Shown one piece after another: positions 52,499 to 61,434 of a DNA stretch of 64,000 nucleotides. The translations under genes were made by a program, and so were the position numbers. The notes beneath the pieces are model-generated. The model was not told the DNA's origin and did no database searches. It saw only the letters and a list, made by a program, of their open reading frames with translations. Positions within the stretch are counted from its first letter, which is position 1, and the number at the start of each line of letters is the position of its first letter. The stretch lies in the NCBI GenBank assembly GCA_002328415.1, contig DCXL01000002.1, forward strand, positions 93,963-157,962, in the 5' to 3' direction. Source of the DNA: Micavibrio sp. UBA2137 (GTDB taxonomy: Bacteria; Pseudomonadota; Alphaproteobacteria; Micavibrionales; Micavibrionaceae).

Positions 52499-53467
52499 AT
52501 GGTTTCATTTTTTACAGATTTGTGGGATGACATTGAGGAAGGCGCAAGCAACGTTGCGGCCTCTGTTCAAGGATATTTTAATCAGCCTGCTCAGGACAAA
52601 CCTGCTGCAGCTCCTGATAATTTCTCGCTTTTGCTTGCCGTAACTATTCATGAATTCAGCATGATGGAAGATGCTGAGACCGCAAACGAAGCACAAAATT
52701 TGGAAGAGGCTTTCAACATTGCTATGCAAAGTATGTTGGAAAATGCTGATAATCCAGCACATGCTGCAGCATTACTTGAAGAAATTGCAACAAATCCAAC
52801 CTTTGGCGATCCCATGCAAAGAGAGCAGCTTATTCAACGCTTGAACGGTGCCATGGAGCACATGCCAAATGGCATGACACGTATTATTGTTGAAAGTGGT
52901 TTGCAAGCCATTGCAGGCAATCGTGAACAACTATCTGATGGTATTGAAGCCGCTGCTGAACTGGCTGTGGCTCGCGGTGTGCGTTATGGTATGGGTGCAA
53001 AAGCAAATGGCGATAATTTCAGAAGCATTGATTGTAGCGGACTCGTTCACTACACACTACAGGCTGCTTTGGGACGTGAAGCAGCATCTGCAATGGCCAA
53101 TCATTCCGAGGGGCAAGTCGTTGCACTGATGCGTCGTGCTGGCGGTGCTCTTGATGAAACACAGCTTAACGCCAACAATGTTGTTGAGGGTATGGTCATT
53201 GGAATTGATAGCGGTGACCGCGGCTTTGATAGAGGCCGTGAGTTAGGCATTGATCATGTTGTTATTACCTATAGAGATAGCGAAACAGGCGAAATGATGG
53301 TTGCCGAAAGCCGCGGTGGACGTGGTGCAATGGTCACAGATTTTGATGACTGGCTTGAAATGGCTCACCGCCGTGGTTACGAGCTTACAGCCGTTGATAG
53401 CGCTGCTCTACGCCCTGATATTCTTGAGAATTCAGGTTCTCGTGGCCCTGCATTAGAACTTGCTTAG
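52499..53467 (+). CDS. NlpC/P60-like cysteine hydrolase without signal peptide
   Basis: 322 residues. A helical acidic N-terminal region (1-150) leads to a P60-like domain: the nucleophile is C179 in RSIDCSGLVHYTLQ, a typical DCSGLV motif, and the second catalytic residue is H253 in LGIDHVVITYRD, with later acidic residues. It should cleave peptidoglycan peptides or act as an amidase. There is no signal peptide, which is unusual for a wall enzyme. The tail ends RGPALELA. It lies between the orphan at 51992 and the GH108 gene. Confidence 0.75.
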   Translation: MVSFFTDLWDDIEEGASNVAASVQGYFNQPAQDKPAAAPDNFSLLLAVTIHEFSMMEDAETANEAQNLEEAFNIAMQSMLENADNPAHAAALLEEIATNPTFGDPMQREQLIQRLNGAMEHMPNGMTRIIVESGLQAIAGNREQLSDGIEAAAELAVARGVRYGMGAKANGDNFRSIDCSGLVHYTLQAALGREAASAMANHSEGQVVALMRRAGGALDETQLNANNVVEGMVIGIDSGDRGFDRGRELGIDHVVITYRDSETGEMMVAESRGGRGAMVTDFDDWLEMAHRRGYELTAVDSAALRPDILENSGSRGPALELA

Positions 53468-53523
53468 ATAAATTTTATAAAAATATCTAAATTACTGTAA
53501 TAAAACGATTTTTTAATGTTATT

Positions 53524-53552
53524 TTGCTTAAAAAATTGTTTTTTGCTATATT
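53524..53552 (+). promoter_or_regulatory. Candidate promoter of the GH108-like gene
   Basis: TTGCTT at 53524-53529 and TATATT at 53547-53552 with an exact 17-bp spacer. The promoter lies inside a possible in-frame TTG extension of the gene and therefore argues that the true start is the ATG at 53587. Confidence 0.55.
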
Positions 53553-53586
53553 AGGGGTAATAACAAGGGTATTTGAGAGAGATACG

Positions 53587-54546
53587 ATGTATTTAGACCT
53601 AGATGAAGAAGTATTTGAGAACGCGCCGAAAAACATGAGATCGTCGCACGCTTCTGCGTCCCAAGAAGGTATGCAGCCGCAAACCGTTAAGCCACGTGTT
53701 AATGGTGTTGATCTTCTTATGGCTGAAATGCTTGTTTTTGATCCTGAAACAAGCGCTCCTATTGAAGCTGATCCTCAAATAATCCAACAAGAAATTCTTG
53801 AAAGAATGATGATCGAACATGGTGCGCCTGCAACTGCAGATGGCCGTGTCGATTGGGATGCATCTCCAGAAGAGTGGGAAAACTTCACAGAAGAAGGTCG
53901 TCAAATTTTGGCCTATGCAATTGCAGGGCATGACGTTACACAATTTTCTGGCTCAAGCCCGGACGCATCAGGACACTTTAATTTTGCACCTTCATCGGAA
54001 GGTTCCAATCTAACAGGGACTTTTGACGAGGCTTTCCAACATGTTCTTGCCGCCGAAGGTGGATGGAATAGCGGGCGTTATGATGCTGGTGGAGAAACAA
54101 TTTTTGGAATTGCCTCCAGATATCATCCAGAGACATTTAATGCTGTTATGGGCAGGCTTAACGCTGGTGATCGCGCAGGCGCGCTTGAAATCACAAAACA
54201 ATTTTATAAAGAAGAGTTTTGGGATGCAGCAAATATTGAAAGCCTTGATAGTGCCGAAGCACGCATGATTGCCTTTGATACAGCCGTCAATGGCGGTATT
54301 GGGCGCGCACAAGAACACATTGCCCGCGCAATGGCTAACGACGGTGTCGTCACGGGCGCAGAATTGCTTGGGTTTAAAGCAGACCATTATAGAGAGCTGA
54401 ATGCGACTGGTCGTGAAGTTTACACACGTAATTATGCTGGTTGGATGAACCGCGTTGATAATCTTGCAGATTTAATTGGTGCACGTCCAGGTGGTACCGT
54501 TATGACAGCAGAGGCTGACCGTGCGCGTGCTTTTGAACTAAGCTAA
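53587..54546 (+). CDS. GH108-like N-acetylmuramidase without signal peptide
   Basis: 319 residues. The C-terminal half is a GH108 lysozyme-like domain: FDEAFQHVLAAEGGW with candidate catalytic Glu157, GGETIFGIASRYH, FYKEEFWDA, and AFDTAVNGGIGRAQEHI. It should hydrolyse glycan strands. The first 145 residues are an acidic, flexible domain of unknown function. It has no holin or phage neighbour and no Sec signal: the upstream codons that look like a hydrophobic leader overlap the promoter and start with TTG. The tail ends RARAFELS. A strong terminator follows. Confidence 0.78.
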   Translation: MYLDLDEEVFENAPKNMRSSHASASQEGMQPQTVKPRVNGVDLLMAEMLVFDPETSAPIEADPQIIQQEILERMMIEHGAPATADGRVDWDASPEEWENFTEEGRQILAYAIAGHDVTQFSGSSPDASGHFNFAPSSEGSNLTGTFDEAFQHVLAAEGGWNSGRYDAGGETIFGIASRYHPETFNAVMGRLNAGDRAGALEITKQFYKEEFWDAANIESLDSAEARMIAFDTAVNGGIGRAQEHIARAMANDGVVTGAELLGFKADHYRELNATGREVYTRNYAGWMNRVDNLADLIGARPGGTVMTAEADRARAFELS

Positions 54547-54566
54547 AACTTAAAGAGTTTGTCCCG

Positions 54567-54594
54567 AAAAAGGCGCGGTTTTAGCGCCTTTTTT
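54567..54594. terminator. Bidirectional terminator
   Basis: AAAAAGGCGC pairs with GCGCCTTTTT around a 7-base loop. It sits between the GH108-like gene and the convergent DUF2336 gene and carries T-runs in both directions. Confidence 0.85.
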
Positions 54595-55849
54595 ATTTCT
54601 CAGCACCAACCAGCTCCAACTGCCATTTCACATCCTCCTCTGACATGGGAAAGTCAACGCCATCACGTGGATAGAGCAACTTGGCACGTGGGATTTTTGC
54701 CAGTTCGCGTTGCAATGTAAGACAGGTACGCATCGATAAGCCTGCTTTCCAAATAAGTGCCGTAAAGGGTTGTGGCGCATTCAAAGCGACAATCTTCTCA
54801 ATTATCTCTTTTTTATAACCTGACAATTTAGCAAGTGCGGCAATTACGAAAGCTTTATCCTGCATAGCACTGGCCGTTAAGATAACTTCATCAGACAACG
54901 TGTCCTCACGCACATGCTTTGCAATGCGCTCTGATAAAGTTTCGCTCTCCTCAGCTGTTTCCAGCATCTCTAGGCCGAGGTGAAAGTTGCGTTTTATATC
55001 CAGAACAGTGTCCGCATCAAATTGTTGCGTACACAATAATATCTGCATGATTTTAGCCTCAACAAAACCGCTCATTTCCAACGCTATTTCTTTGGGGAGC
55101 GCCTTGCGTAGCGCCAACGGTCTTTGCCACTCGATGATGTCGCGCGCATGCTCTACAATTTTACCATAACCACGTTCTGTAATAAGTGCATTTTCATTTT
55201 CAAGAAGTGCTGTTCCTGCTTGGATATCGCCTGTTTCGATAATGGCGTCAGAAACTTTTTCACTCACAGCTTCACGTGCGGCAATCGCACTGATTTTCCA
55301 AACTTCAGGCGCATCACTCAAAATCTCGATAAGAGATGCATCGGACAAAGCCAAACAAAAACGTAAAATCGGCTCAGAGACAGCACGCTCAACGTCTTGA
55401 GCTAGTTGAAGAGCAACCTTGGGAGGTGCATTGTGCACATTTTTAAGCGCGGCTGAGAGTGCGGTACGGATTTTTAAGACTTCATCCAACGCGAGAACGG
55501 CCAAGGCCTCCGAGGCTATTTTGTAATGCTGCGTCTGTGCATCACGGTCTAATTCGGGCAGAAGGCTCGCCAATCTGTTGGCAAGCGCCACACGAATATC
55601 CTGATCCTTGTCTTTGGCCAGAAAACTAGAGACCTGTATCGGGGTTGAAGGGTTGGATATAACTGCATGACGCACGCCTGTATCCTCGTCATGTTCCGCC
55701 AGATAATAGAGAATTTCAGGCGAGGTTTTTACATTGGCCGCAAGCGCAATGCGCGCATCACGATGACCATTAAGAGCCATGTCCTGTTCGGCCTTGGATG
55801 ATCTCTGAAAGTTAGGCCTTTTCCCAATAAATTTCTTTATAAATTTCAT
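54593..55849 (-). CDS. DUF2336 HEAT-like repeat protein
   Basis: 418 residues. A helical repeat protein with DARIALAANVKTSPEILYYLAEHDEDTGVRHAVISNPSTP and DIRVALANRLASLLPE, the typical opening of alphaproteobacterial DUF2336 proteins, and further HEAT-like helices to the end. No signal peptide or catalytic motif. Function is unknown. The start codon overlaps the zapE stop (ATGA), so it is the last gene of the scp-tat-zapE operon. Confidence 0.8.
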   Translation of the reverse strand: MKFIKKFIGKRPNFQRSSKAEQDMALNGHRDARIALAANVKTSPEILYYLAEHDEDTGVRHAVISNPSTPIQVSSFLAKDKDQDIRVALANRLASLLPELDRDAQTQHYKIASEALAVLALDEVLKIRTALSAALKNVHNAPPKVALQLAQDVERAVSEPILRFCLALSDASLIEILSDAPEVWKISAIAAREAVSEKVSDAIIETGDIQAGTALLENENALITERGYGKIVEHARDIIEWQRPLALRKALPKEIALEMSGFVEAKIMQILLCTQQFDADTVLDIKRNFHLGLEMLETAEESETLSERIAKHVREDTLSDEVILTASAMQDKAFVIAALAKLSGYKKEIIEKIVALNAPQPFTALIWKAGLSMRTCLTLQRELAKIPRAKLLYPRDGVDFPMSEEDVKWQLELVGAEK

Positions 55850-56958
55850 GACTCTTTATTATCTGGCCAATTTCTATCCTGCATCTGAAGCAAACGACTG
55901 ACAGTGCGTTCAAATTCAAATGCATATTCTGTACCACTATAAAGCGAAAGTGCTGGTTTTTCAGCCTCAATAATAAGCGTTCTTTTTTTATCATACATCA
56001 CATCAACGAAAGTCATAAAACGCTTTACCTCATTGCGCAAAGAATCATCCAGCACAGGGATACCTTCAAGTAAGACAGTGTGCGCTTGGCTAGCTAAGGC
56101 CAGATAATCCTCTGCACCTAAAGGTTGATCAAACAGAGTATCAAAAGAAACGCGCAACACGGATTTTGAAAAATGTGGGTAGGTTTGCGCACGTCCTTTG
56201 ACCACAATTTGTAAGGGCTGAGGACTTGCATTCCCAGTTAATTCACTAAAAATCTTAGTGAGCGCTTTTTTGCTTGTTTTATTTGCAAGGAAATAGCGTT
56301 CTTTATTTTCAAGGGCACGTTTGCGGTAATCTTCATCACCCAGCATGGGAATCACTATGCAACGTGATTTGATAAGATCAATGAAGGGTAAAAATCTTAC
56401 ACGCTGCAGTCCTCCTTCATAGAGATTATCCGGTTCCCAGTTACTGGTCAGGATAACGGAAATGCCCTCTGCAAAAAGCGCAGTAAACAACCGCGATAAA
56501 ATCATGGCATCAGCCACATTGGTCACATGAAATTCATCAAAACAAAGTAGCCTGACGTCACGTGAAAGCTGTTCAGCAAAGGCAAGAAGAGATGTATCCG
56601 CGCCAGCCTTCCCTGTTTCTTTCTTGCGATGGGCGTGCAGGAAATCATGAACGGAAATCATAAACTCATGGAAATGAACGCGTTTGATAGCAATCCTATC
56701 TTCCAAGCTTTGCGCCAAGACATCCATCACATAAGTCTTACCACGCCCAACAGGCCCATAAATATAAGCGCCCGATATTTGGCTTTGTGGTTTTTTACGC
56801 TTAAAAAAACTTTTCTTTTCGGAAGAGGCGTTGATGAGGGCTAGACGCAATCTGTCCAAATGGAGAAGCGCCTGCATTTGAAATTTATCGGGCGTGTAGT
56901 TCTCACTCTCAAAGACAGATTTTGCCCATTCAGGGACATCAGTTTTTGCGTTCGGCAT
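55846..56958 (-). CDS. zapE: ZapE/AFG1-like AAA ATPase
   Basis: 370 residues. AFG1 motifs: Walker A GPVGRGKT (68-75), LLCFDEFHVTNVADAMIL as Walker B region, VILTSNWEPDNLYEGGLQRVRFLPFIDLI, and VDVMYDKKRTLIIEAE. In E. coli ZapE acts at the division ring; the mitochondrial homologue handles respiratory subunits. Its start lies inside the 3' end of tatC (20-bp overlap), and its stop overlaps the DUF2336 start, so translation is tightly coupled. Confidence 0.93.
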   Translation of the reverse strand: MPNAKTDVPEWAKSVFESENYTPDKFQMQALLHLDRLRLALINASSEKKSFFKRKKPQSQISGAYIYGPVGRGKTYVMDVLAQSLEDRIAIKRVHFHEFMISVHDFLHAHRKKETGKAGADTSLLAFAEQLSRDVRLLCFDEFHVTNVADAMILSRLFTALFAEGISVILTSNWEPDNLYEGGLQRVRFLPFIDLIKSRCIVIPMLGDEDYRKRALENKERYFLANKTSKKALTKIFSELTGNASPQPLQIVVKGRAQTYPHFSKSVLRVSFDTLFDQPLGAEDYLALASQAHTVLLEGIPVLDDSLRNEVKRFMTFVDVMYDKKRTLIIEAEKPALSLYSGTEYAFEFERTVSRLLQMQDRNWPDNKES

Positions 56959-57730
56959 AGCGGACGAGCAGGATTGAAAGTTCGTAGAGAAGAAGGATTG
57001 GAATGGCCAAGCAGATTTGTGAAATTATATCAGGTGGTGTCAGGAAGGCCGCGATAAGGAAAGCAAAAATAATGATATAGCGGCGTTTGGCACGCAGACC
57101 TTGGGCGGTTACAAAACCAGCGCGCCCCAAAAGTGTGAGAAGAACAGGAAGCTGAAAACAAAGCCCAAAGGCAAAAATCAGCACCATTATTAAATCCAGG
57201 TATTCGGACACGCGTGCCTCAAGCTGAATAGGAAGCACTGTTTCCCCTACCCCGCTTTGAAAGCTTAAGAAAAAGGGCAGCGCCAACGGTAAAACCACAT
57301 AATAAACAAGCGCCCCACCACAGAAAAACAGCACAGGCGTTGCAATCAGGAATGGTAGAAAGGCACGCTTTTCCTGTTTATACAGGCCCGGCGCAACAAA
57401 ACGCCAGATTTGAATGGCCACAAGGGGAAATGTGAAAAAGGCGCCTGCAAAAAAAGCGATCTTTAAGTAAGTGAAAAAGGCCTCGGTTAACCCTGTATAA
57501 ATCAAACGCCCTGTGCCATTTGGCCCCATCGCATCAGCCAAGGGCGCGGCCAGAAAGCTGTAAATATCTTCCTTGTAAAGATAGGCAATGGCCATCCCCA
57601 TGATCATGACAGCAAATGCCTGTAATAGACGCGCACGTAATTCAAGAAGGTGCGCGATAAAAGGTTTTGCGTCCTTTTGTTCAGGCACTTCGTTTTTTGG
57701 ATCATTGGAGAGGGATACATTGATGCTCAT
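56939..57730 (-). CDS. tatC: Twin-arginine translocase subunit TatC
   Basis: 263 residues with six hydrophobic helices. FIAHLLELRARLLQAF is the conserved cytoplasmic signal-binding start, FPLVAIQIWRFVAPGLYKQEKRAFLPF the central family motif, and LIMVLIFAFGLCFQLPVLL a later one. It forms the receptor with TatB for folded proteins with RR signals. tatB lies 3 bp upstream. Confidence 0.96.
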   Translation of the reverse strand: MSINVSLSNDPKNEVPEQKDAKPFIAHLLELRARLLQAFAVMIMGMAIAYLYKEDIYSFLAAPLADAMGPNGTGRLIYTGLTEAFFTYLKIAFFAGAFFTFPLVAIQIWRFVAPGLYKQEKRAFLPFLIATPVLFFCGGALVYYVVLPLALPFFLSFQSGVGETVLPIQLEARVSEYLDLIMVLIFAFGLCFQLPVLLTLLGRAGFVTAQGLRAKRRYIIIFAFLIAAFLTPPDIISQICLAIPILLLYELSILLVRYAERKN

Positions 57731-57733
57731 GGC

Positions 57734-58039
57734 TTAAAACTTTTCTTCCTCATCCACTTCGTTGCGCAAATCTTTCAAAAAAGAAAGCTCGGCCTCGGCC
57801 TCATCATCTTGCCGTTCTTTATCAGCGGCAGCCTTTGGCATCTTAAGCGAAGGCGCCTGACGCAGTTCTTCTTTTTGCATGAAATCATCAAACTGGTTTA
57901 AAATCGCATAGCGCATATATTGAAAACGGCGCAGAAGGCGGCCAAGATTATAAAGGATGGTTGGCAATTCCTTTGGCCCAATGACCAGAATGCCAATAAT
58001 CACGATAAACAGAATTTCAACCCAGCTTACATCCAGCAT
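57734..58039 (-). CDS. tatB: Twin-arginine translocase subunit TatB
   Basis: 101 residues. MLDVSWVEILFIVIIGILVIGPKELP is the TatB membrane helix with the conserved Glu and GPxxLP hinge, then an amphipathic helix and an acidic C-terminus. Position between tatA and tatC fits TatB rather than a second TatA. Confidence 0.93.
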   Translation of the reverse strand: MLDVSWVEILFIVIIGILVIGPKELPTILYNLGRLLRRFQYMRYAILNQFDDFMQKEELRQAPSLKMPKAAADKERQDDEAEAELSFLKDLRNEVDEEEKF

Positions 58040-58069
58040 GTTCTAGCCCACCTGTTTATCTTACCCGCA

Positions 58070-58252
58070 TTATTTTTTGGATTTTGATTTTTTAGCGCTT
58101 TTGTCCTGCGCCTCATTTTCATCGCTCATGCCTCTTTTGAAGGATTTAATCCCCTCGGCAACATCCCCCATGATACGGGGCAAGCGTCCTGCGCCAAAAA
58201 GTAACAGAACCAGAGCAACTACAATAAGAATTTGCCAAATACTTGGTGACAT
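58070..58252 (-). CDS. tatA: Twin-arginine translocase subunit TatA
   Basis: 60 residues. MSPSIWQILIVVALVLLLFGAGRLPRIMGDVAEGIKSFKRG shows the membrane helix, FGxGRLP hinge and amphipathic helix of TatA. The tail is Lys-rich. It is 4 bp downstream of scpB and leads the tat triplet. Confidence 0.93.
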   Translation of the reverse strand: MSPSIWQILIVVALVLLLFGAGRLPRIMGDVAEGIKSFKRGMSDENEAQDKSAKKSKSKK

Positions 58253-58256
58253 CGAT

Positions 58257-58895
58257 TTAAACCTCTTCCTCGGCTAATGTTTCATTATATGTATCACTGT
58301 TATCATCATTTTCAAAGAGTTCTGCTGTTGAGGGCACAGTTTCAATTGCAGGACGACGATCCAAAAGGCCCGAAGCCTTTAATTCATCCAAACCTGGCAA
58401 GTCTGTCAGCGATTCAAGTTGAAAATGATCAAGAAAATGGCTGCTTGTCATCCACGTGACAGGGCGGCCTGGTGATTCACGACGTGGTCCTGGCTTAATC
58501 CAGCCTTGCTCCAACAAAATATCTAACGTGCCTTTACTGGTTGCGACCCCACGAATATTTTCAATTTCAGCACGCGTGATAGGTTGGTGATAGGCGACAA
58601 TGGAGAGCATCTCAAGTGCTGCGCGTGAAAGCTTACGCTCCTCTTCGCGCTCAAGAACAAGGAAGTCGGCCATGTCTTCAGCCGTGCGAAAGGCAAATCC
58701 ATTGCCAATGCGCTTCAGCTCTATGCCGCGCCCTTCATAAAGGCTTTCAAGTTCATTAAGAATTGCTGATAAATCTGCATCCTCTGGCAGGCGGGCGTGT
58801 AAGTCCTTGGCTGTTAAAGGTTCGGCCGTGGCAAAGAGGAGCGCTTCAACAAGTCTCACATAATCTTTTTGCTCTAACTTAGCCATGTGCAACAT
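58257..58895 (-). CDS. scpB: Segregation and condensation protein ScpB
   Basis: 212 residues. A winged-helix kleisin partner of the SMC complex: LVEALLFATAEPLTAKDLHARLP, then LSRAALEMLSIVAYHQPITRAEIENIRGV and DILLEQGWIKPGPRRESPGRPVTW, the core family signature. The start at 58895 has AGGAAGG nearby; 58886 is nearly as good. It overlaps the end of scpA by 17 bp. Confidence 0.92.
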   Translation of the reverse strand: MLHMAKLEQKDYVRLVEALLFATAEPLTAKDLHARLPEDADLSAILNELESLYEGRGIELKRIGNGFAFRTAEDMADFLVLEREEERKLSRAALEMLSIVAYHQPITRAEIENIRGVATSKGTLDILLEQGWIKPGPRRESPGRPVTWMTSSHFLDHFQLESLTDLPGLDELKASGLLDRRPAIETVPSTAELFENDDNSDTYNETLAEEEV

Positions 58896-59733
58896 GCCCT
58901 TCCTCATCCAGTTTTGCGCGCAAATAAATCGGGCGGAACAGACCATCCTGACGGATTTCTGTTTGCCCCTGTTTTGTCATTTCAAGTGAAGCCACAAAAA
59001 GCGAGGCCAGAGACGAACGCGCGTGCAACATGTCACGCGCATTGTCAGGCAGGAAGGAGTCCAGCGTTGCCCAAACACTTTCACGTCCCTTGCGTGGCAA
59101 TTCACCTAGCATCTTGCGCATGCGTTCAACAGCCTGTTCACCTGACATCAAGTTAAAGGTTGCCAGTTTATAATCAGCAGGCGCGTTACGTCTGTGGAGT
59201 GAGCCATAGGCATTAAGCAAATCAAACATGCCCACGTCATAAGTTGTGTGGGTTCGCACAGAGAGATTATCATGCACGCCGCGTGCAAAAATGGTTTGTC
59301 CCAAACGCGGGCGCTCCATCAGGCGGTCACCTGCCTCTTGCATCGCCTCTAAACGGCGAAGCTGGAATTGCAAGGCGGCGGCCATTTCCTCACCGCTTGG
59401 TTCTTCAATATCGCTGTCATCTTGGGGAAGCAGTAATCTTGATTTTAAGTAAGCAAGCCATGCCGCCATCACCAGATAATCAGCGGCAAGTTCAAGTCGC
59501 AGTTCCTTGGCACGCTCAACAAAGGCCAGATATTGGCGTACAAGTTGCAGAATAGAGATATGAAGCAAATCAACCTTTTGGTTGCGTGCCATTTCAAGCA
59601 AAACACTCAATGGGCCTTCAAAACCATCAATATTCAGCAAAAGCACATCAGCCTCGTCATATATCACGCTCTGACGCGGTGGATCTTCCTGAAAATTTTG
59701 GTTTGTGGAGGTTAACTCTACTTTTTTATCCAT
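58879..59733 (-). CDS. scpA: Segregation and condensation protein ScpA
   Basis: 284 residues. The kleisin N-terminal FEGPLSVLLEMARNQKVDLLHISI is the ScpA signature, then ADYLVMAAWLAYLKSRLLLP and a C-terminal winged-helix part. It bridges the SMC heads in chromosome condensation. It leads the long minus-strand operon scpA-scpB-tatA-tatB-tatC-zapE-DUF2336. The 245 bp upstream holds a weak ACGGGT/ACCCGT hairpin and no gene. Confidence 0.93.
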   Translation of the reverse strand: MDKKVELTSTNQNFQEDPPRQSVIYDEADVLLLNIDGFEGPLSVLLEMARNQKVDLLHISILQLVRQYLAFVERAKELRLELAADYLVMAAWLAYLKSRLLLPQDDSDIEEPSGEEMAAALQFQLRRLEAMQEAGDRLMERPRLGQTIFARGVHDNLSVRTHTTYDVGMFDLLNAYGSLHRRNAPADYKLATFNLMSGEQAVERMRKMLGELPRKGRESVWATLDSFLPDNARDMLHARSSLASLFVASLEMTKQGQTEIRQDGLFRPIYLRAKLDEEGHVAHG

Positions 59734-59978
59734 GCCCCATCATAAACGGTTGAGAGAGGCCAAGACCAGAGAAAAACACGGGTTTTACCCGTCTTTCCAT
59801 AGTTTTTATGGGCTTTTTAGGGCTTTTTTACGTCTCACTCACATCTTTTCGGGATTTTGTTGTAAACAAGACTGGATTTTTTAACAGAGGTGGGCATGAT
59901 AGTGCTTTCGCAAAGGCGCTACTTTTGCAAAAAGACACTTGCACTTGAGGCGCTTCTCTGCCACGAATAAGAGATATT

Positions 59979-60476
59979 ATGATGATTGATAACGATACCC
60001 TACGATACGATAAAATGGTTGAAAACGCCCTGCGTGGCGTTGTCCGCGATACAATTCAAGAGGTCGTTGATAATGGTTTACCGGGCGACCATCACTTCTA
60101 CATCACGTTTTTAACAGAGCATCCTGACGTTGATATTCCTGATTACTTAAAGGAACGCTATCCTGGTGAAATGACAATTGTTCTGCAATATCAGTTCTCG
60201 GATCTCTCTGTTGATGATGAGTTTCTGAAGGTTTCTCTCTCATTTAATAATCAGCCTGAATTACTGGTTATTCCATTGGAGGCCATAAGCATTTTTGCCG
60301 ATCCATCTGTTAACTTCGCACTCCAGTTCCAACCTTTGGCCGATGACGGCGACGGGGACGATCCTGAGCCTGATGAAGATGACGACGCGCCTAAGAAAAA
60401 ATCCAAAAAGAAAAAGGATGACGGCGAGGATAAAAAAGGCGAAGTGGTCTCACTCGACAAATTCCGTAAGAAATAA
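59979..60476 (+). CDS. sspB: SspB-like ClpXP adaptor (alphaproteobacterial type)
   Basis: 165 residues. LRYDKMVENALRGVVRDTIQEV and GDHHFYITFLTEHPDVDIPDYLKERYPGEMTIVLQYQFSDLSV match alpha-type SspB, followed by a substrate-binding beta-barrel. A flexible acidic then Lys-rich linker leads to a short tail (VVSLDKFRKK) that should dock on ClpX. It delivers ssrA-tagged proteins and, in Caulobacter, other substrates. A DUF3108 gene follows 4 bp later. Confidence 0.9.
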   Translation: MMIDNDTLRYDKMVENALRGVVRDTIQEVVDNGLPGDHHFYITFLTEHPDVDIPDYLKERYPGEMTIVLQYQFSDLSVDDEFLKVSLSFNNQPELLVIPLEAISIFADPSVNFALQFQPLADDGDGDDPEPDEDDDAPKKKSKKKKDDGEDKKGEVVSLDKFRKK

Positions 60477-60480
60477 ATCC

Positions 60481-61377
60481 ATGTCTTTCTCACGTCCGTT
60501 TATTCATGCGAAGGGTCAACATGCCCTCACGCGTAATAAGGATATGAAGATTTTAATGCGCCCTTATCTGCTGTTATTTTTACTTGCCACAATTTGGCTT
60601 GTGCTTGGCCTGTCTGCTATTCGTGCCGAGGCCGCCACAAGCAAACAAGCGCACGGCTATGATTACAAGGTTTATGCAGGGGGCATAAATGCCCTTGATG
60701 CACAAATCAAACTGACGCGGGATAAAGACAACTTTGATATGCGTGCCACGGCTAAAACGGCGGGGTTTTTAGGTGCGCTTGCGCCATGGTCTGGCCACTA
60801 CGTAACCAAAGGGTTTGTCAGCGAACAAACACCAAAACCCCTTAGCCATGTCGCAAAATCAACCTGGCGTGACGAGGTGGAAACAAAAACTTACAGCTAT
60901 AATCGTGACGGGTCTTTCAAGAAACTTACAATTATTGATGAGGGCGTAGATGAAAGCCCAGACAAGGTTGACCGCGCGCTCACTGATGGGACAGTTGATT
61001 TACTGACCGCCACACTCGCCGTCATGCAGAATTCTGTAAGCGCACAAAAATGCGAAGGATCATCTGATATTTTTGATGGCAAGCGCCGCTTCACATTGAA
61101 CTTTAAGTCACAAGGCACAAAACAGCTGACTGCCTCAAAATATAATATTTATTCTGGTCCTGCGCTTAAGTGCGCCATCGAAATTGAGCCAAAGGGCGGA
61201 AAGTGGCACGAAAAGCCGCGTGGCTGGCTCTCTATTCAAGAGCAAGGTCGCCAAAAAGGCGCTCTCCCAACGCTCTGGCTTGCGCAAGTGCATGAAGGCG
61301 CACCCGCTGTTCCCGTACGTGCCGAGGTCAAAACACAATTTGGCACATTACTTATGCATTTGATTGGAAAGCATTAA
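60481..61377 (+). CDS. DUF3108 periplasmic protein
   Basis: 298 residues from the ATG at 60481. A second ATG at 60544 would give a shorter, cleaner signal peptide and is a real alternative. The hydrophobic segment LLLFLLATIWLVLGLSA ends near AEAA. The mature part starts YDYKVYAGGINALDAQIKLTRD, a DUF3108 strand pattern, and is rich in beta strands to the end. Two Cys are present (C-x-n). Function is unknown; the family sits in the periplasm. It is co-transcribed with sspB. Confidence 0.8.
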   Translation: MSFSRPFIHAKGQHALTRNKDMKILMRPYLLLFLLATIWLVLGLSAIRAEAATSKQAHGYDYKVYAGGINALDAQIKLTRDKDNFDMRATAKTAGFLGALAPWSGHYVTKGFVSEQTPKPLSHVAKSTWRDEVETKTYSYNRDGSFKKLTIIDEGVDESPDKVDRALTDGTVDLLTATLAVMQNSVSAQKCEGSSDIFDGKRRFTLNFKSQGTKQLTASKYNIYSGPALKCAIEIEPKGGKWHEKPRGWLSIQEQGRQKGALPTLWLAQVHEGAPAVPVRAEVKTQFGTLLMHLIGKH

Positions 61378-61434
61378 TGTGGAATAAATAAGGGGTTAAA
61401 CATTTTCAAAGCCTGAAGGCGCACCTGACCCCTC

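Noticed and set aside
53524..53586. Signal-like leader LLKKLFFAILGV-type extension of the GH108-like gene
   Set aside because: It starts with TTG without an RBS and coincides with a -35/-10 pair of 17-bp spacing; an AGAGAG and ATG follow at 53587. Kept as the main uncertainty about export.
47702..54546. Prophage remnant as an explanation of the lysozyme-like genes
   Set aside because: No integrase, capsid, tail, terminase or holin gene and no att-like direct repeats were seen, and the genes are interleaved with suc genes.
59734..59978. tRNA or small RNA in the gap between scpA and sspB
   Set aside because: Only a weak ACGGGT/ACCCGT hairpin was found; no cloverleaf or conserved loop.
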